The notes: generated by a model from the letters alone, not told the origin. A stretch of 64,000 bases of DNA from Leuconostoc fallax KCTC 3537 (GCF_000165675.1 NZ_AEIZ01000015.1:248001-312000); one strand, 5' to 3'; counted from the first letter of the stretch, positions 9,134 through 19,531 are shown. A program made the numbers and translations.

Positions 9134-10188
9134 TTAAGCCATTATTTTATCTAAATCACGTGTTTCAATCTGAGGAACTGCTTCATCTAAAATAGTACGT
9201 ACCTCATCAGTTGCATGTGTTTCCATTAAAGCTTGCCGTAAACCAGAAGCATGGGGAAAGCCACGCAAATAAATCTTAAAGAACCGCTTCAAAGCCTCAA
9301 AGTGTTTAGGTGTTACCGTTGCGTTAACCTCATCAAATAAAGTTAATTGACATTTTAGCAATTCGATAGATTCACGTAATGTATGACTTTGTTGCACCTT
9401 TTCAAAAGCAAAGGGATTTTCAAAGATACCCCTACCAATCATTATGCCATCAATACCCGGATGTGCTTTAGCAATCGCCAATCCTTCTTGTCGATCTTTA
9501 ATATCACCATTAAATTGAATCAGTGTCTTTGGTGCTAGCTCATCACGCATTGCTAATATTTCATCAATATATTCATAATGCGCTGGTACTTTAGACATTT
9601 CTTTACGCGAACGCAAATGAACTGTTAATACTGCAACGTCTTGTTTAAGGATAAGCGGTAACCATTCACGAAACTCTAATGGTGAATTAAAACCCAAACG
9701 TGTTTTAACAGACACAGGTAAAGGTGTTGATTTTGCAGCTGAAATAATGTCACAAGCAAGGTCTTGATGTCGAATCAAATCAGAACCACCACCGTTTTTA
9801 ATCACCGTACCGTCTGGACATCCCATATTCAAATCAACCGCTTGATAACCCATTTCTGGCAACAACTTCACAGCACCAGCAATATCATCTGGACGCGATC
9901 CCCATATTTGCGCAACAGGTATTTGTTCGTCAGGCATATAAGCTAAGCGACCTTGCACGGAAAACTTAGCCTTGGGATGGACCATTGAACTTGCATTAGT
10001 AAATTCAGTATAGTATACATCTGGACTAGCTGCTTTTTCGACTACTCGGCGAAATATTGTATCTGTTACAGCTTCCATTGGTGCCAAACTAAAAAAGGTA
10101 TTTTTTGAGCTTGGTTATGACCCTTCTGTGCGTTTTGCACAATTTGTTGCCAATAACTACTCTGAGATTGATTAAATGCTGCTGACAT
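9134..10188 (-). CDS. tRNA-dihydrouridine synthase (one-base frameshift near the start)
   Basis: FMN-dependent reductase of uridines in tRNA. Seen: SLAPMEAVTDTIFR, the catalytic-cysteine motif LNMGCPDGTVIKNGGGSDLI, VSVKTRLG, LIQFNGDI and GIMIGRGIFENPF, and then a helical C-terminal domain. The open frame begins at APMEAV, but a good GAAGGAG site and ATG at 10188 precede 33 further residues. One T missing from the T6 run at about 10092-10097 (minus-strand sense) separates them. Corrected length 351 residues. Which Dus subfamily and which uridine position it modifies cannot be told from sequence alone. Confidence 0.88.
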
Positions 10189-10282
10189 GATTTCTCCTTC
10201 TTACTCAATCCAAGTAAATACATAAAATAAATTTTAACATAGTCTCTGATACTCATGCACAAATTTGATTATGATGTGATAT

Positions 10283-10313
10283 AAAAACAGCACACATTTC
10301 GAGTGCTGTTTTT
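10283..10313 (-). terminator. Terminator after the ITPase gene
   Basis: 11-bp perfect stem 10283-10293 / 10303-10313 with T-runs on both strands; it overlaps the stop of the ITPase gene. Confidence 0.75.
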
Positions 10314-10902
10314 AAAATGATAATTGTTTTAATAAATTTTTGGCTGCTCGACCACGATGGTGGTATGCAACACGTTGGACTATTGGCATCTGTGCCAAGG
10401 TTAATCCATTTTCAGTCACCAACAGCCGATCAAGCCCCGCAGCATAGTCACCCAACTGATGATTTAACATATGAATACCACTTTGACCACTGCTTTCCAA
10501 AACTTGACCATCCGGTTTGACCAAAACATAGATAGCTGTCATATGTGCGCTATTATTAATAGCTGGATTATCGTACAGTTGTGCAATATACGCATTCTCA
10601 TTCTCGGTACCCTTAATACCCAGAGCTTTAAAATCACGTGATGTTGTGACGCCAAATTGGTCAGGAAATGCATCTAAAAATAAGCCACTATCATCTGCGA
10701 GTATATAGGCATCCGGCAGTAGTCGATGAATAAATAATGCTTTGGTTTTTGCATTTTGATGTAAATCTGTTGTTGTTTCTTTTGGAAACACTTGTTCTGC
10801 TAATAATTCACGATAATTGATGACGTCAACCTGATACTCGGCAAACATGCTAGCTATTTCTTGTGTTTTGACTGTGTTATTTGAAGCTAAAACTAATTGC
10901 AT
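10312..10902 (-). CDS. rdgB: Non-canonical purine NTP pyrophosphatase (RdgB/HAM1 family)
   Basis: 196 residues. It hydrolyses dITP and XTP to monophosphates, keeping deaminated purines out of nucleic acids. Motifs: LASNNTVKTQEI at the N-terminus, YILADDSGLFLDAF (substrate/metal loop) and HHRGRAAKNLL at the C-terminus. It is one base away from folC upstream on the same strand and ends in a terminator, so it is the last gene of a folC-rdgB unit. Some lactobacilli carry two such enzymes, so the symbol is by family. Confidence 0.88.
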   Translation of the reverse strand: MQLVLASNNTVKTQEIASMFAEYQVDVINYRELLAEQVFPKETTTDLHQNAKTKALFIHRLLPDAYILADDSGLFLDAFPDQFGVTTSRDFKALGIKGTENENAYIAQLYDNPAINNSAHMTAIYVLVKPDGQVLESSGQSGIHMLNHQLGDYAAGLDRLLVTENGLTLAQMPIVQRVAYHHRGRAAKNLLKQLSF

Positions 10903-10903
10903 A

Positions 10904-12220
10904 TTATCGCTCCCGATTTAGTGCACGTAATGTGTAAAAACTACCTGTAACCACAATCATTGCCTGTGATGATTCACGTGTTCGCATTGCAAGAGATAAC
11001 GCTGCAGTTGGATCATCAGCAATCTCAACATCGATATTTGGATAATTTGTCAAAATATCTGCTGCTAATTCATCCCCAGAAAGCGCTCTTGTTGGATTAC
11101 TTGGCGTTAATGTAATGACCCGTTGTACGAAAGGAACAATTTCATCTAGCATTTCATGGTAATCCTTATCTTTCAAAACACCAATTACTAGTGTTGGTTT
11201 GAATTTGAGATGCCATGAATTAATGGTTGATACAAGTGCCTGAATACCATCTACGTTATGGGCGGCATCATACAAAATGTTATTTTCCCCATCATAGTCC
11301 ATGCGGCCAATCATACGGGCATTATGTAATCCGATATTTAAATCTTCTTTGGATGTCTGGTAGCCATACAACCGCAGTGCTGCCAAAACTTGCAAAACAG
11401 TATTTAAATTATGCGCTTGAAACATACCGGGTAGGTTGAGTTGGTACCCACTGTCATCATCAATTTTGAGTTTCAAACCATTTGGAGAAGTGTTTTCAAC
11501 AATAATATGACCAATTTTACCAGAGAACCATTCTGCACCTACTGCTGCTGTACGAGCCTTTAAAACATTTAAAGCTTGAATATCTTGACCCGCATAACTC
11601 ACAACACAAGTGCCGGGTTTAATTAAGGCCGCTTCATTTTGTGCAATCTCTTTGACATTATGGCCCATCAAATTTTCATGGTCCATACTAATTTTTGTAA
11701 ATACCGTTAGTTTGGCATTATCAATTGCATTAGTTGCATCACGCAAGCCGCCTAAGCCGGCTTCAATAATGGCAATGTTAACCGATGAAGCTTCAAAGTA
11801 AAGCAATGCAATCATCATAAAATACTCAAAATAAGATAAATCATTGGTCGATTTACCATGTTTTAACAAGGCATCTGTCACCTGTTTAAAGTATATTAAA
11901 AAATCGCGCCGCGTAATTGGCTCACCATTTAAGGTAATTTGTTCACGATCGTCATTGACATATGGACTTGAAAAATGGCCGACTTTCAACTGACTTGCAT
12001 TAATTACTGCAGATAAGATAGCGCCGGTTGAGCCTTTACCGTTAGTACCAGCGATTTGAATCACATCCATCTGCTGTTCTGGATGGTCTATCCAGGATAA
12101 TACTTCCTTTAAAAAAGGCACTCTATTATCCTCTAAAACGCGCCATGTTTTATCCATTTTCTTGATTGTTGCTTTATATTTTGCTACAAGCTTTGCTTCC
12201 GCCTTAGCTTGTTGTGTCAT
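10904..12220 (-). CDS. folC: Folylpolyglutamate synthase / dihydrofolate synthase
   Basis: About 438 residues from the ATG at 12220, preceded by GGGGAAG; an upstream TTG at 12232 is the alternative. It adds glutamates to folates. Seen: the P-loop IAGTNGKGSTG, FSSPYVNDDREQI, IIEAGLGGLRDATNAI, ISMDHENLMGHNVKEIAQNEAALIKPG (split motif), YDAAHNVDG and the C-terminal VTGSFYTL. No frameshift. It feeds the one-carbon pathway that the metF-luxS pair further on also uses. Confidence 0.92.
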   Translation of the reverse strand: MTQQAKAEAKLVAKYKATIKKMDKTWRVLEDNRVPFLKEVLSWIDHPEQQMDVIQIAGTNGKGSTGAILSAVINASQLKVGHFSSPYVNDDREQITLNGEPITRRDFLIYFKQVTDALLKHGKSTNDLSYFEYFMMIALLYFEASSVNIAIIEAGLGGLRDATNAIDNAKLTVFTKISMDHENLMGHNVKEIAQNEAALIKPGTCVVSYAGQDIQALNVLKARTAAVGAEWFSGKIGHIIVENTSPNGLKLKIDDDSGYQLNLPGMFQAHNLNTVLQVLAALRLYGYQTSKEDLNIGLHNARMIGRMDYDGENNILYDAAHNVDGIQALVSTINSWHLKFKPTLVIGVLKDKDYHEMLDEIVPFVQRVITLTPSNPTRALSGDELAADILTNYPNIDVEIADDPTAALSLAMRTRESSQAMIVVTGSFYTLRALNRER

Positions 12221-12310
12221 TATCTTCCCCAAAATACTATCCTCAAATCATTATATCTCAAGACATTCTATCACTTTATCAGCACATCTCTTATGAAAAT
12301 TTGATTACAA

Positions 12311-12330
12311 AAAACAGCTTGCGCTGTTTT
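12311..12330 (-). terminator. Terminator after nadR
   Basis: 8-bp perfect stem AAAACAGC/GCTGTTTT with a 4-base loop and a T-run on the minus strand; it touches the nadR stop. Confidence 0.75.
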
Positions 12331-13472
12331 AAATATGTTTAATATTAAAACCGGTACGTTCTTGAATAGCATCAAGCGCCTGTAGGTATCGCGCATAATA
12401 TCCATAAGGATCATCAGCACCACCTTTAGCATCCAGTACCACCACTTTATCCGTAAAGCCGTATTCTTCAATAACAGTCATGAGTTCATTATGGAATAAC
12501 TGTCGTGAATCAATATCTGCTTCTCCCATATTGCGGAAGCCATCATTAACATAAGGTGTTACAGGTGGAATAACCAAAATCAAATCAATCAGCTCTTCTT
12601 CAATTGTATTATCAAATAATGGCTTTAACTGTTTGTTCTCCGCCGCAGTAAGCCATAATTTTGCGTATACCTTAGTCACCATTGCATCAGTATCAAAAAA
12701 GTTAAACCGTTATTTGCTGGACTGTTAATTTCACGTGAATTGGCATCATATTGCCCTTGAATCAGACGAATATAATCTTTGACAATTAACTCATCATCAC
12801 TCACATTAGAGCGTTCCTGATACTCACGTGCATATTCCTCAGAAAAAGGTGAATTACTTGTCCGCGCTAAACGACGTACTAAAGTCGATTTGCCAGTAGA
12901 TGCAGACCCCATAACTGTAATTTTTTGGTAAAATGCCGGCGAAAAACACGGTTAATAAAATCCCAATTGTCAATCGGATTTTGTCGAATATCAGTAGCTG
13001 AAATTTTCAAAACCGTCCGATCCATCAAACTGACCTTAAATTGTCCATCTTGAGGTAAACGCTTTTCCAATTCTTTTTTATACGATAACTCACCTGTATA
13101 AAATGTAATTTTAGCATTTGGATTAACGATGTTACGGCGAACAACATCCACTAACTTTGCCGTCCACACATCCCAACCATCAGGCATAGGTGGCATATCA
13201 TCTTCGTTAATATAATCCACTTTAATATCTTCTTCATCCGCAAAGGCTTCACGCAAATAACGGAATCGCTTTTCTACAGATAAACCAATTTGGTAACCAC
13301 GATCGCCTGTATATCCTGACGCTACAACGAGCACACCATCATTTAAGGCAGCTGCTTTATAAATTTCAGCCTGATGGCCAACGTGCATCGGTGCTAATGT
13401 TCCAAAGAAAACACCAATCTGGTCACCTTTAAGATCATCCTTATATAAATTTCCTGCAATCATTCTTGCCAT
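12329..13472 (-). CDS. nadR: NadR: NMN adenylyltransferase / ribosylnicotinamide kinase (two frameshifts)
   Basis: Bifunctional NAD-salvage enzyme: nucleotidyltransferase domain with GVFFGTLAPMHVGHQAEIYK, then a kinase domain with P-loop GSASTGKSTLVRRLA, FSEEYAREYQERS and a closing helix pair. The gene appears in three pieces because one base is missing from the A6 run near 12920 (before the P-loop) and one from the T6 run near 12694 (before DTDAMVTKVYAKLW). Each single-base correction gives uninterrupted homology and a total of 381 residues. The ATG at 13472 was preferred to an upstream TTG. It follows pnuC, which supplies its substrate. Confidence 0.9.
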
Positions 13473-13521
13473 AAAATCGATCAACGCCCCTCATAAAATG
13501 AGTGTATGACATTGCCTCCAA

Positions 13522-14313
13522 CTATCTCACTATATTTTTGTTAACTAGTTTACGCCACTGAATAATACCATAAATGGCATTGATTGTTAATGCTAAATTC
13601 ATACCCAACATTGCCCATGCACTTGGGTCAGCATGTCCTGTCCAAGCACGTGTCCAAAGTATGATTTCAACGAGATCGAAAAGTAGCCAAACATACCAAG
13701 ATTCTGCGAATTTAGCAGTCTGTAAAATTTGTGCCCCCATAGAAATTGTTGTCGTTAAACCATCCATGTAGGGCTGTCTTGATCCAGCCTGTTGCAAAAT
13801 CATACCAACAATTAACAAGATAATAATAAAGATAGGTAGAACCCATAACCACTGTTTTAGCGTCATATATTTTGTTTCTACAACTTCTTGTTGATGCTGC
13901 TGGGACTGTTTAGAAGTCTGATCTTTTTGCATAAAGCCCAACCAGGCCGCAACACCAATAAATTGCATGATAACCCAAAAAGCACTTAAAGCAACTTCAC
14001 CAAATAATTGTGATTGAAAAGCTAGTGGCATATACATCGCAGAGTAAATTAATCCCCAGAAATAGTTGGTGATTCTCCCTTTAGCTACCAGTACAACCGT
14101 GATAATATTCATGATACCTGTTGTTAAACCAAACCAATCAAAATTACCATGTTGCCCAACACCAATAAGCCACACCGTTAGTTGCAATGCAAGCAGTACC
14201 AATAATAAAGTAGCTTCTGCCAGCGTCCAGCCAATGAACAATTCTTTCAAAATATTAGCTGGATTAAAGTAGCGCCAAAAACGTTTCCCAATCGTTTCTT
14301 TGCTCATCATCAT
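13522..14313 (-). CDS. pnuC: Nicotinamide riboside transporter PnuC
   Basis: 263 residues with about seven membrane helices; a hydrophilic Gln-rich loop (DQTSKQSQQHQQE) lies near the middle. Motifs RITNYFWGLIYSAMY, SWYVWLLFDLVEIILW and AMLGMNLALTINAIYGIIQW are typical of PnuC. Three consecutive ATG codons follow GGGAGA; the outermost is given. PnuC moves nicotinamide riboside inward by facilitated diffusion, driven by phosphorylation by the neighbouring NadR 49 bp downstream. Confidence 0.92.
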   Translation of the reverse strand: MMMSKETIGKRFWRYFNPANILKELFIGWTLAEATLLLVLLALQLTVWLIGVGQHGNFDWFGLTTGIMNIITVVLVAKGRITNYFWGLIYSAMYMPLAFQSQLFGEVALSAFWVIMQFIGVAAWLGFMQKDQTSKQSQQHQQEVVETKYMTLKQWLWVLPIFIIILLIVGMILQQAGSRQPYMDGLTTTISMGAQILQTAKFAESWYVWLLFDLVEIILWTRAWTGHADPSAWAMLGMNLALTINAIYGIIQWRKLVNKNIVR

Positions 14314-14418
14314 TCTCCCAATAAATTTTACAACTAGTATAACAATTTTGAGCCATATTGTGTTTTATTTCATTGCTTGGTACCACTAGCTTTACAACAT
14401 TTAACTTAATCAAAATTT

Positions 14419-15798
14419 CTAGCAGCATGAATTGCTTTCGGTTTTAATGAAGAAAAGGCTGAGACAAACGCTCAATAAATTTGACAGTGCAAATATTAAG
14501 AACACGATACTTGCGCCAAAAGAACTAATCAATATAGGGAAAATAAAACTAATACCAAAATTGGTTAACCAAAGAACGGCTGTTGCAACCGACATAAAAC
14601 GTGCTTCTACTTGTATAGGGAAAAGTTCAGCTAACATCAGCCAAGTTCCTGGACTAACTACTCCTTGATGACTAGCTAAGAACAAAGTCATCCAAAGCAC
14701 AACAAGGACATTTGTCACCGATTGTGAGAAAAAATGCAATTGCATGGTAAGCGATAATAAACTCATGAAGATAGCATTTCCCATTAATCCAGTAATGAGC
14801 ATCCTACGATGATTGTGTGTCGCCAATAATCTTGTCCCAACTATACTTGCAATTAAGGACGTTACACCAACCAAGATATTACTATAAAGCGATGTCCCTC
14901 TCGTCATTCCTACCTTTTCTAATATGACAGTACCGTAATACATCACCGTATTCACACCTGAAATTTGTTGAATAACTGCTAACAAAATACCGATAACTAA
15001 TAGATACTTTAGGGCTGGTTGTCGTAATATTTTTTGCCAACTTATCAACGGTTGATCTTGATTAACTTGGCGTTGCTTGGCACGAGCAATCGATTGTTTA
15101 GTAAAACCTAATGACAATAAAATGTCTCTTGCTTTTTTAACGTGTCCTTTTAATGATTCCCATTTTGGACTATTAGGAATTGTAAATGACCCGATCCACA
15201 ATAAGATTGCTGGTACCGCTGCGGCCATAATCATCAAACGCCATACCGCATGCCAACTACCAAATATATTACCTAAAATAGCATTCACAATAAAAGCAAT
15301 CAGTTGACCTAATACAATAGAAATTGCATTTCGATTAATATTTTTAACCTGTAGGGATGCAGGTGAAATTTCAGCTAAATACATCGGTGACAAACTTGAA
15401 GCTGCACCTACCGCTAACCCTAACAAAAAACGAAAACTAATGAGTATACTCATATGCACAGAAAAGGCGCAACCAATTGTTGACAATGTGAAAATAATAG
15501 CAATCCAACGTAACGCACGTTGTCTACCATATTTATCTGCAAGAGTACCAATCGATAAAGCACCAATACACCCACCTAATATTAAGGCACTAGAGACCAT
15601 GCCTTGTGCCCCAGGCGATAAGTTGAGCTGGTCCGGCAAGCTCATAAAGGCTAGCGCACCATTAATCACACCCGTATCATAACCAAATAAAAAACCACCT
15701 AATGCAATGACATAGGCCGAATAATTCAATACATGATTATTTAATCGTAATTTACTACTATCATCCAATTGATTTGCCTCTCTATCTTTCAATCCCAA
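14419..15798 (-). CDS. Sugar porter family MFS transporter
   Basis: 459 residues, 12 membrane helices. Sugar-porter signatures: GGFLFGYDTGVINGAL, GTLADKYGRQRA, RFLLGLAVGAASSLSPMYLA, QQISGVNTVMYYG and a central cytoplasmic domain of about 50 residues. The helix-6 motif is PNSPKW rather than the usual PESPRW, and the C-terminal PETKG motif is replaced by IKTESNSCC. The substrate cannot be named from the sequence. It stands alone, with no sugar-metabolism gene beside it. Confidence 0.85.
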   Translation of the reverse strand: MGLKDREANQLDDSSKLRLNNHVLNYSAYVIALGGFLFGYDTGVINGALAFMSLPDQLNLSPGAQGMVSSALILGGCIGALSIGTLADKYGRQRALRWIAIIFTLSTIGCAFSVHMSILISFRFLLGLAVGAASSLSPMYLAEISPASLQVKNINRNAISIVLGQLIAFIVNAILGNIFGSWHAVWRLMIMAAAVPAILLWIGSFTIPNSPKWESLKGHVKKARDILLSLGFTKQSIARAKQRQVNQDQPLISWQKILRQPALKYLLVIGILLAVIQQISGVNTVMYYGTVILEKVGMTRGTSLYSNILVGVTSLIASIVGTRLLATHNHRRMLITGLMGNAIFMSLLSLTMQLHFFSQSVTNVLVVLWMTLFLASHQGVVSPGTWLMLAELFPIQVEARFMSVATAVLWLTNFGISFIFPILISSFGASIVFLIFALSNLLSVCLSLFFIKTESNSCC

Positions 15799-15884
15799 AA
15801 CCAGTTACATTGCAACTCTCTATCTATAATCTAATATACGCTTAATTAATTAGGAGTGGTTAATTTAGCATTACTGTGCCAAAT

Positions 15885-15909
15885 AAAAAAGCAGTGATAT
15901 TATCACTGC
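15885..15909 (-). terminator. Terminator after the DUF1361 gene
   Basis: 9-bp perfect stem GCAGTGATA/TATCACTGC (15891-15899 / 15901-15909); T-run on the minus strand. Confidence 0.7.
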
Positions 15910-15915
15910 CCTAGT

Positions 15916-16515
15916 TTAATTAATTCGCCTTAATGATTGATAAATTAATATCAATGCTAATTGTAAAGCACCAAATATAATGACAAATTCAAAACTCTGC
16001 ATATTCATTTGGCTAATAATAATTTGAAAAGTTTCACGCCAATTGGTTAAGACTTCCCATGAATTCAGACGTAAAAAGCGACCTAAGTACATACCATATG
16101 CTGACAGTAGTGAGAAAATCCCGTAAAAAGCACCTTGCCACAATAAACTATCTCGTTCCACAAACGTTTCATAAATCATTTCGATACTACGCATCCCCAA
16201 TAAGACACCAATGAAAATCCCCATCGCCAAGACAGCGTAATTAAAACGGATTGCACCAACAGTTGTACCAATACTATACAAGTGGACAAAATCCGTAATC
16301 ATATACATCGTATTGGGGTAAAAGATTAACCATATGAAGCCTAAAGCAAATTTAATCACTCGATTGGGTACATATTTAATTAAAATACTCACGTCAAAAG
16401 GTATCAACGCCAAACACACATTTAGGATTAAAAAGTTATAGACGGTTGGAAATAGCCATATCACAATAAAGAATAAAGCAATGAGACTATGAATGATAAT
16501 AAGTGGTTTCTTCAA
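15916..16515 (-). CDS. DUF1361 membrane protein
   Basis: 199 residues with six or seven hydrophobic helices. Conserved family signatures are FIWLIFYPNTMYMITDFVHL (about 70-89), GMRSIEMIYE and MYLGRFLRLNSWEVL (about 140-155). Function unknown; the polar, conserved loop residues suggest an enzyme or transporter rather than a structural protein. Flanked by its own terminator, it is transcribed separately from the sugar porter. Confidence 0.8.
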   Translation of the reverse strand: MKKPLIIIHSLIALFFIVIWLFPTVYNFLILNVCLALIPFDVSILIKYVPNRVIKFALGFIWLIFYPNTMYMITDFVHLYSIGTTVGAIRFNYAVLAMGIFIGVLLGMRSIEMIYETFVERDSLLWQGAFYGIFSLLSAYGMYLGRFLRLNSWEVLTNWRETFQIIISQMNMQSFEFVIIFGALQLALILIYQSLRRIN

Positions 16516-16602
16516 AATATACTACTCCCCAATAAAATAATCACTTTAATCGTATACGCTTTTAAATAATTGAACATTAAAATTAATGTCTATACATATC
16601 AA

Positions 16603-17364
16603 TTATCGGCGACGATGCCTAACAAAAGTAAAGAAGTGTAATAACCCCGCTAACAACAAGAAGAAAATCAAAACAAAACTAATATAAGCTAACCAGAAAA
16701 CTGATGCTGAGAATAGATGTAAAAATATATTTTGAATTCCCATTGTAACCAATGTTGTGACAGCAATCATACCAAAAAGTAAAATATAGCGTTTCAAAGT
16801 TTCATCGTCCTTTCGATCTGCATGTGCTATTTTTTGAGCCAAGCGTTGACATTCTTGTATTTTTTTGGCCGTAATTCATGGTACTGCCATGTCCCTGTAC
16901 CAACAAATTCACCTTTTTTAATGAGACCAGCACTTGTCATTACTCGGTCAATCGTCACAAAAGTTTGGTCTGTCGCACCTGTTACAAAATTTTCAACAGA
17001 TGATGTAAAACAAGTGGTCAAACTAACATAATGCTTATTTTTAAATTGCCCAGGTAATGTATCCATTTTTTTAGTCATCCTGACCATACGAAAACGCATA
17101 CAATCAAAAAATACTTCATCACACCTGACAAGCCTGACCAATATGTGGGTGCCGCAATAACCCAAACATCACACGCCGCCATTTTAGCTTCGATAGCATC
17201 CAAAGCTGGACATTTATCATGCATTGTATCGGGATAAATATCATAATCTCTTAAAAAACAATTTCCTTTTCTGCTGAAGCTGGTAACGCATCTAGTACAG
17301 TATCCAAGTACTGTCCTGTTATCCCATCTCTTTTATGCGACCCAAGAATTGCTAAATACTTCAT
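16603..17364 (-). CDS. Flavodoxin-like NAD(P)H-dependent oxidoreductase, probably with a fused C-terminal membrane domain (frameshifts)
   Basis: Starts MKYLAILGSHKRDGITGQYL (FMN phosphate loop), with ACDVWVIAAPTYWSGLSGVMKYFFD as the flavin-side motif. Single bases are missing from T6 runs near 17252 and 17106. The oxidoreductase frame then ends at 16827 (179 residues), but in the neighbouring frame the helix goes on into KIAHADRKDDETLKRYILLF and two membrane helices (to 16603). Adding one A at the A6 run near 16829 makes a single 254-residue protein. Otherwise the membrane part is a separate small gene with a TTG start after AAAGGA at about 16795. Confidence 0.65.
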
Positions 17365-17450
17365 GATTACCTACTTTATATGACACTTTCTATTCTACTT
17401 TAATCTTAATTATAATTGTAACATTGTGCATTGCGTATGCTGTACAAAAT

Positions 17451-17482
17451 AAAAGACGCTGAGTTGCTTCAGACGTCTTTTT
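17451..17482 (-). terminator. Terminator after metF
   Basis: Stem AAAAGACG/CGTCTTTT with an inner CTGA/TCAG helix and a T-run on the minus strand, overlapping the metF stop. Confidence 0.75.
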
Positions 17483-18317
17483 AAACAATAGCTGTTAATA
17501 ATTTTTGTAAATGATTCGCTTGATTCATCGAAAAAATATGAATGCCATCTACATCATGCGCAATGAGTGCTTTGATTTGTTGTGCAGCATAGTCGATACC
17601 AGCCATTTCTAATTGTGATGCTGACTGATGTTTACTCATCAGTGTCATTAATTGGTCTGGTACAGGCTGCCCCGTCATTTTAGGCACCCACTTTAATTGT
17701 TCAGCATTAGTAATTGGCATAATGCCGGCAACAATAGGAACTTGAATATCATGTTGTCTGAGTAATTCAACGACACGCAAAAAGTCACGATTATCAAAAA
17801 ACATCTGTGAAATGAAAAAATCAGTTCCTGCTGCTATTTTGGCCTCTACATTTTCCAAACCTTTTTTCGGATTATCTAAAATGTGTTGGGGATGAATGGC
17901 TGCGCCGACACAAATATCATGTGTTGCTTTAATGGTTTCAATTAATGCAACACTTGAAGTAAATGATCCTGATTCAGCTTCACCATCACCGCGTATGACT
18001 AAAAGATTCTGGATACCTTGTTGCACTAAATGGCTTAATTGATCTGGTAATGTATGTGGTGTTTGTCCAACGGCTGGTAAATGTTGCAACACAGGCATAT
18101 GATATTGCATTTGAATATGATGCGCCAGTTGTGCAACGCCGTCATCAGATGTTCCCATATGATTTGTTATGCTGACATAATCAATCGGTAGCTGATTCAA
18201 ATCCAATGCTGACAATACCATACTGGCACTCATATGATTTTGACTGTTACTTTGCGGTGAAAGTTCAACTGATATTAACGGCCGGGTTGTTAATTGGTAA
18301 TATGCACTAATTTTCAT
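17481..18317 (-). CDS. metF: Methylenetetrahydrofolate reductase
   Basis: 278 residues, (beta-alpha)8 barrel. Seen: SVELSPQ near the start, YVSITNHMG, LLVIRGDGEAESG (FAD/folate region), VGAAIHPQHI, FISQMFFDNRDFLRVVELL, VPIVAGIMPITNAEQL and a terminal GIHIFSMNQANHLQKLL. It reduces methylene-THF to methyl-THF for homocysteine methylation. It follows luxS by 6 bp, coupling methyl supply to the LuxS step that makes homocysteine; no methionine synthase is in the window. Confidence 0.9.
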   Translation of the reverse strand: MKISAYYQLTTRPLISVELSPQSNSQNHMSASMVLSALDLNQLPIDYVSITNHMGTSDDGVAQLAHHIQMQYHMPVLQHLPAVGQTPHTLPDQLSHLVQQGIQNLLVIRGDGEAESGSFTSSVALIETIKATHDICVGAAIHPQHILDNPKKGLENVEAKIAAGTDFFISQMFFDNRDFLRVVELLRQHDIQVPIVAGIMPITNAEQLKWVPKMTGQPVPDQLMTLMSKHQSASQLEMAGIDYAAQQIKALIAHDVDGIHIFSMNQANHLQKLLTAIV

Positions 18318-18323
18318 AAAAAA

Positions 18324-18794
18324 TTAGACAATATGACGTTCGAAAGGATCTGAGCTAATTCCCTCCGACAAGATTAATTTTGCCCATTCTTTAGCAGAGA
18401 AAAGACTATGGTCTTTATAATTACCACAACTTTCAATATAAGCTGCTGGTACTTCAGTAATTTCATCACTTGCAATTTTTTCAAGTACTTTTTTCATCAC
18501 TTTGGCTAATTCTTCAGGAGAATACGTTACCCAACTAATTAAATGAAATCCTGTACGACAACCAAATGGTGACATATCAATAATACCATCCAATTCGTCA
18601 CGCACTAAGCCAGCGAATAAATGTTCCAGAGTATGTAAACCACCTGTTTCAATCGATGTTTCATTAGGTTGTACCAAGCGAACATCGTAATTCGCAATTG
18701 AACCACCTTGTGGTCCTTGTTGCTCTTCAATCAACCGCACATAAGGTGCTAAAACTTTAGTATGATCTAATGTAAAACTTTCAACTTCTGCCAT
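18324..18794 (-). CDS. luxS: S-ribosylhomocysteine lyase LuxS
   Basis: 156 residues, full family length. Metal ligands His54 and His58 in HTLEH and Cys123 in [10 protein letters not shown]; catalytic-region Cys79 in [12 protein letters not shown]. It splits S-ribosylhomocysteine into homocysteine and the AI-2 precursor. Forms an operon with metF. No ribosome-binding site is evident just before the ATG, although an AGGAG lies about 40 bp upstream. No AI-2 receptor genes are nearby, so its recycling role is the safer reading. Confidence 0.95.
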   Translation of the reverse strand: MAEVESFTLDHTKVLAPYVRLIEEQQGPQGGSIANYDVRLVQPNETSIETGGLHTLEHLFAGLVRDELDGIIDMSPFGCRTGFHLISWVTYSPEELAKVMKKVLEKIASDEITEVPAAYIESCGNYKDHSLFSAKEWAKLILSEGISSDPFERHIV

Positions 18795-18950
18795 ATTATT
18801 TTTGCGCTAATCATTTCGTTTATGGTTAACGCACTCCTTTCTAATCTTCGAACTGTTATGTGTAACAGTAATTACCACATATTCTACACCTATTAACACG
18901 AGAATTTGGAATTTTTTATATCAGTAATACCAAAAATAATGCATAATTTT

Positions 18951-19531
18951 TTATTTAGCCCAAGCACGTGCAAGCGGCTTAATTTGTGTTTCAAAAAACG
19001 TGCTTGAGATATCAACAACGTTTTATCGGTGAAGCGAATAATTGTTAAAAAATAGCCAAAATTCAACCATAGCAAATGTAAGCTCATCGCCTCAACATCA
19101 GCATCTGACTGTAACACACCCTGATGTTTCATTTGATTTAAATAGTTGGTGATATACGTTTTGAAAACTAACGGTACTTTTTCAGATGCCGCTTTAACCT
19201 GTGGTAATTCGAAAGTTGCTTGCAACCCCACTAAAATGATTTCACGATGGTCTAATTGGAACTTTTGAAAACTGTCGGAAATCGTTATTAAATCCTGTTC
19301 CAATTCACCTTGCAATTGAATATTATCAAACACACGATCGATATCTTGAATATGGCGTTTTACCACACTATCCAATAAGCCATTTTTATCATGAAAATTT
19401 CTAAAAATAGTACTAGGGTTAACACCGGCTTCTTCTGCGATTCGATTAAACGTTGTTGATTTAAAGCCAACCTCTCCTAATAGTTTGATAAAAGCATTTA
19501 AAATTTTATCTTGCGTTGATTCAACTGCCAT
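18951..19531 (-). CDS. TetR/AcrR-family repressor (one-base frameshift near the end)
   Basis: 193 residues after correction. HTH: DKILNAFIKLLGEVGFKSTT then FNRIAEEAGVNPSTIFRNFHDK (about 8-50), then the helical ligand domain. The ATG at 19531 (MAVEST) is preceded by AAGGTG; the longer upstream frame crosses the operator and is not real. One T missing from the T6 run near 18997 sends the frame to a spurious tail; corrected, it ends QARFFETQIKPLARAWAK. Divergent from the YhgE-like gene, with a 38-bp palindrome between them, so it probably represses that gene and itself. Confidence 0.85.

Noticed and set aside
12329-13472. nadR as three separate genes or a decayed pseudogene
   Set aside because: Both breaks are one base short in 6-base A/T runs and homology is continuous across them, the same pattern as in essential genes of the window.
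18324-18794. luxS as part of a dedicated AI-2 signalling system
   Set aside because: It is in an operon with metF and has no AI-2 receptor or export genes near it, so methyl-cycle recycling explains it.
18893-18950. Long C-terminal tail of the TetR regulator in the raw frame
   Set aside because: It arises after a missing T; the corrected frame gives a normal TetR end and an earlier stop.
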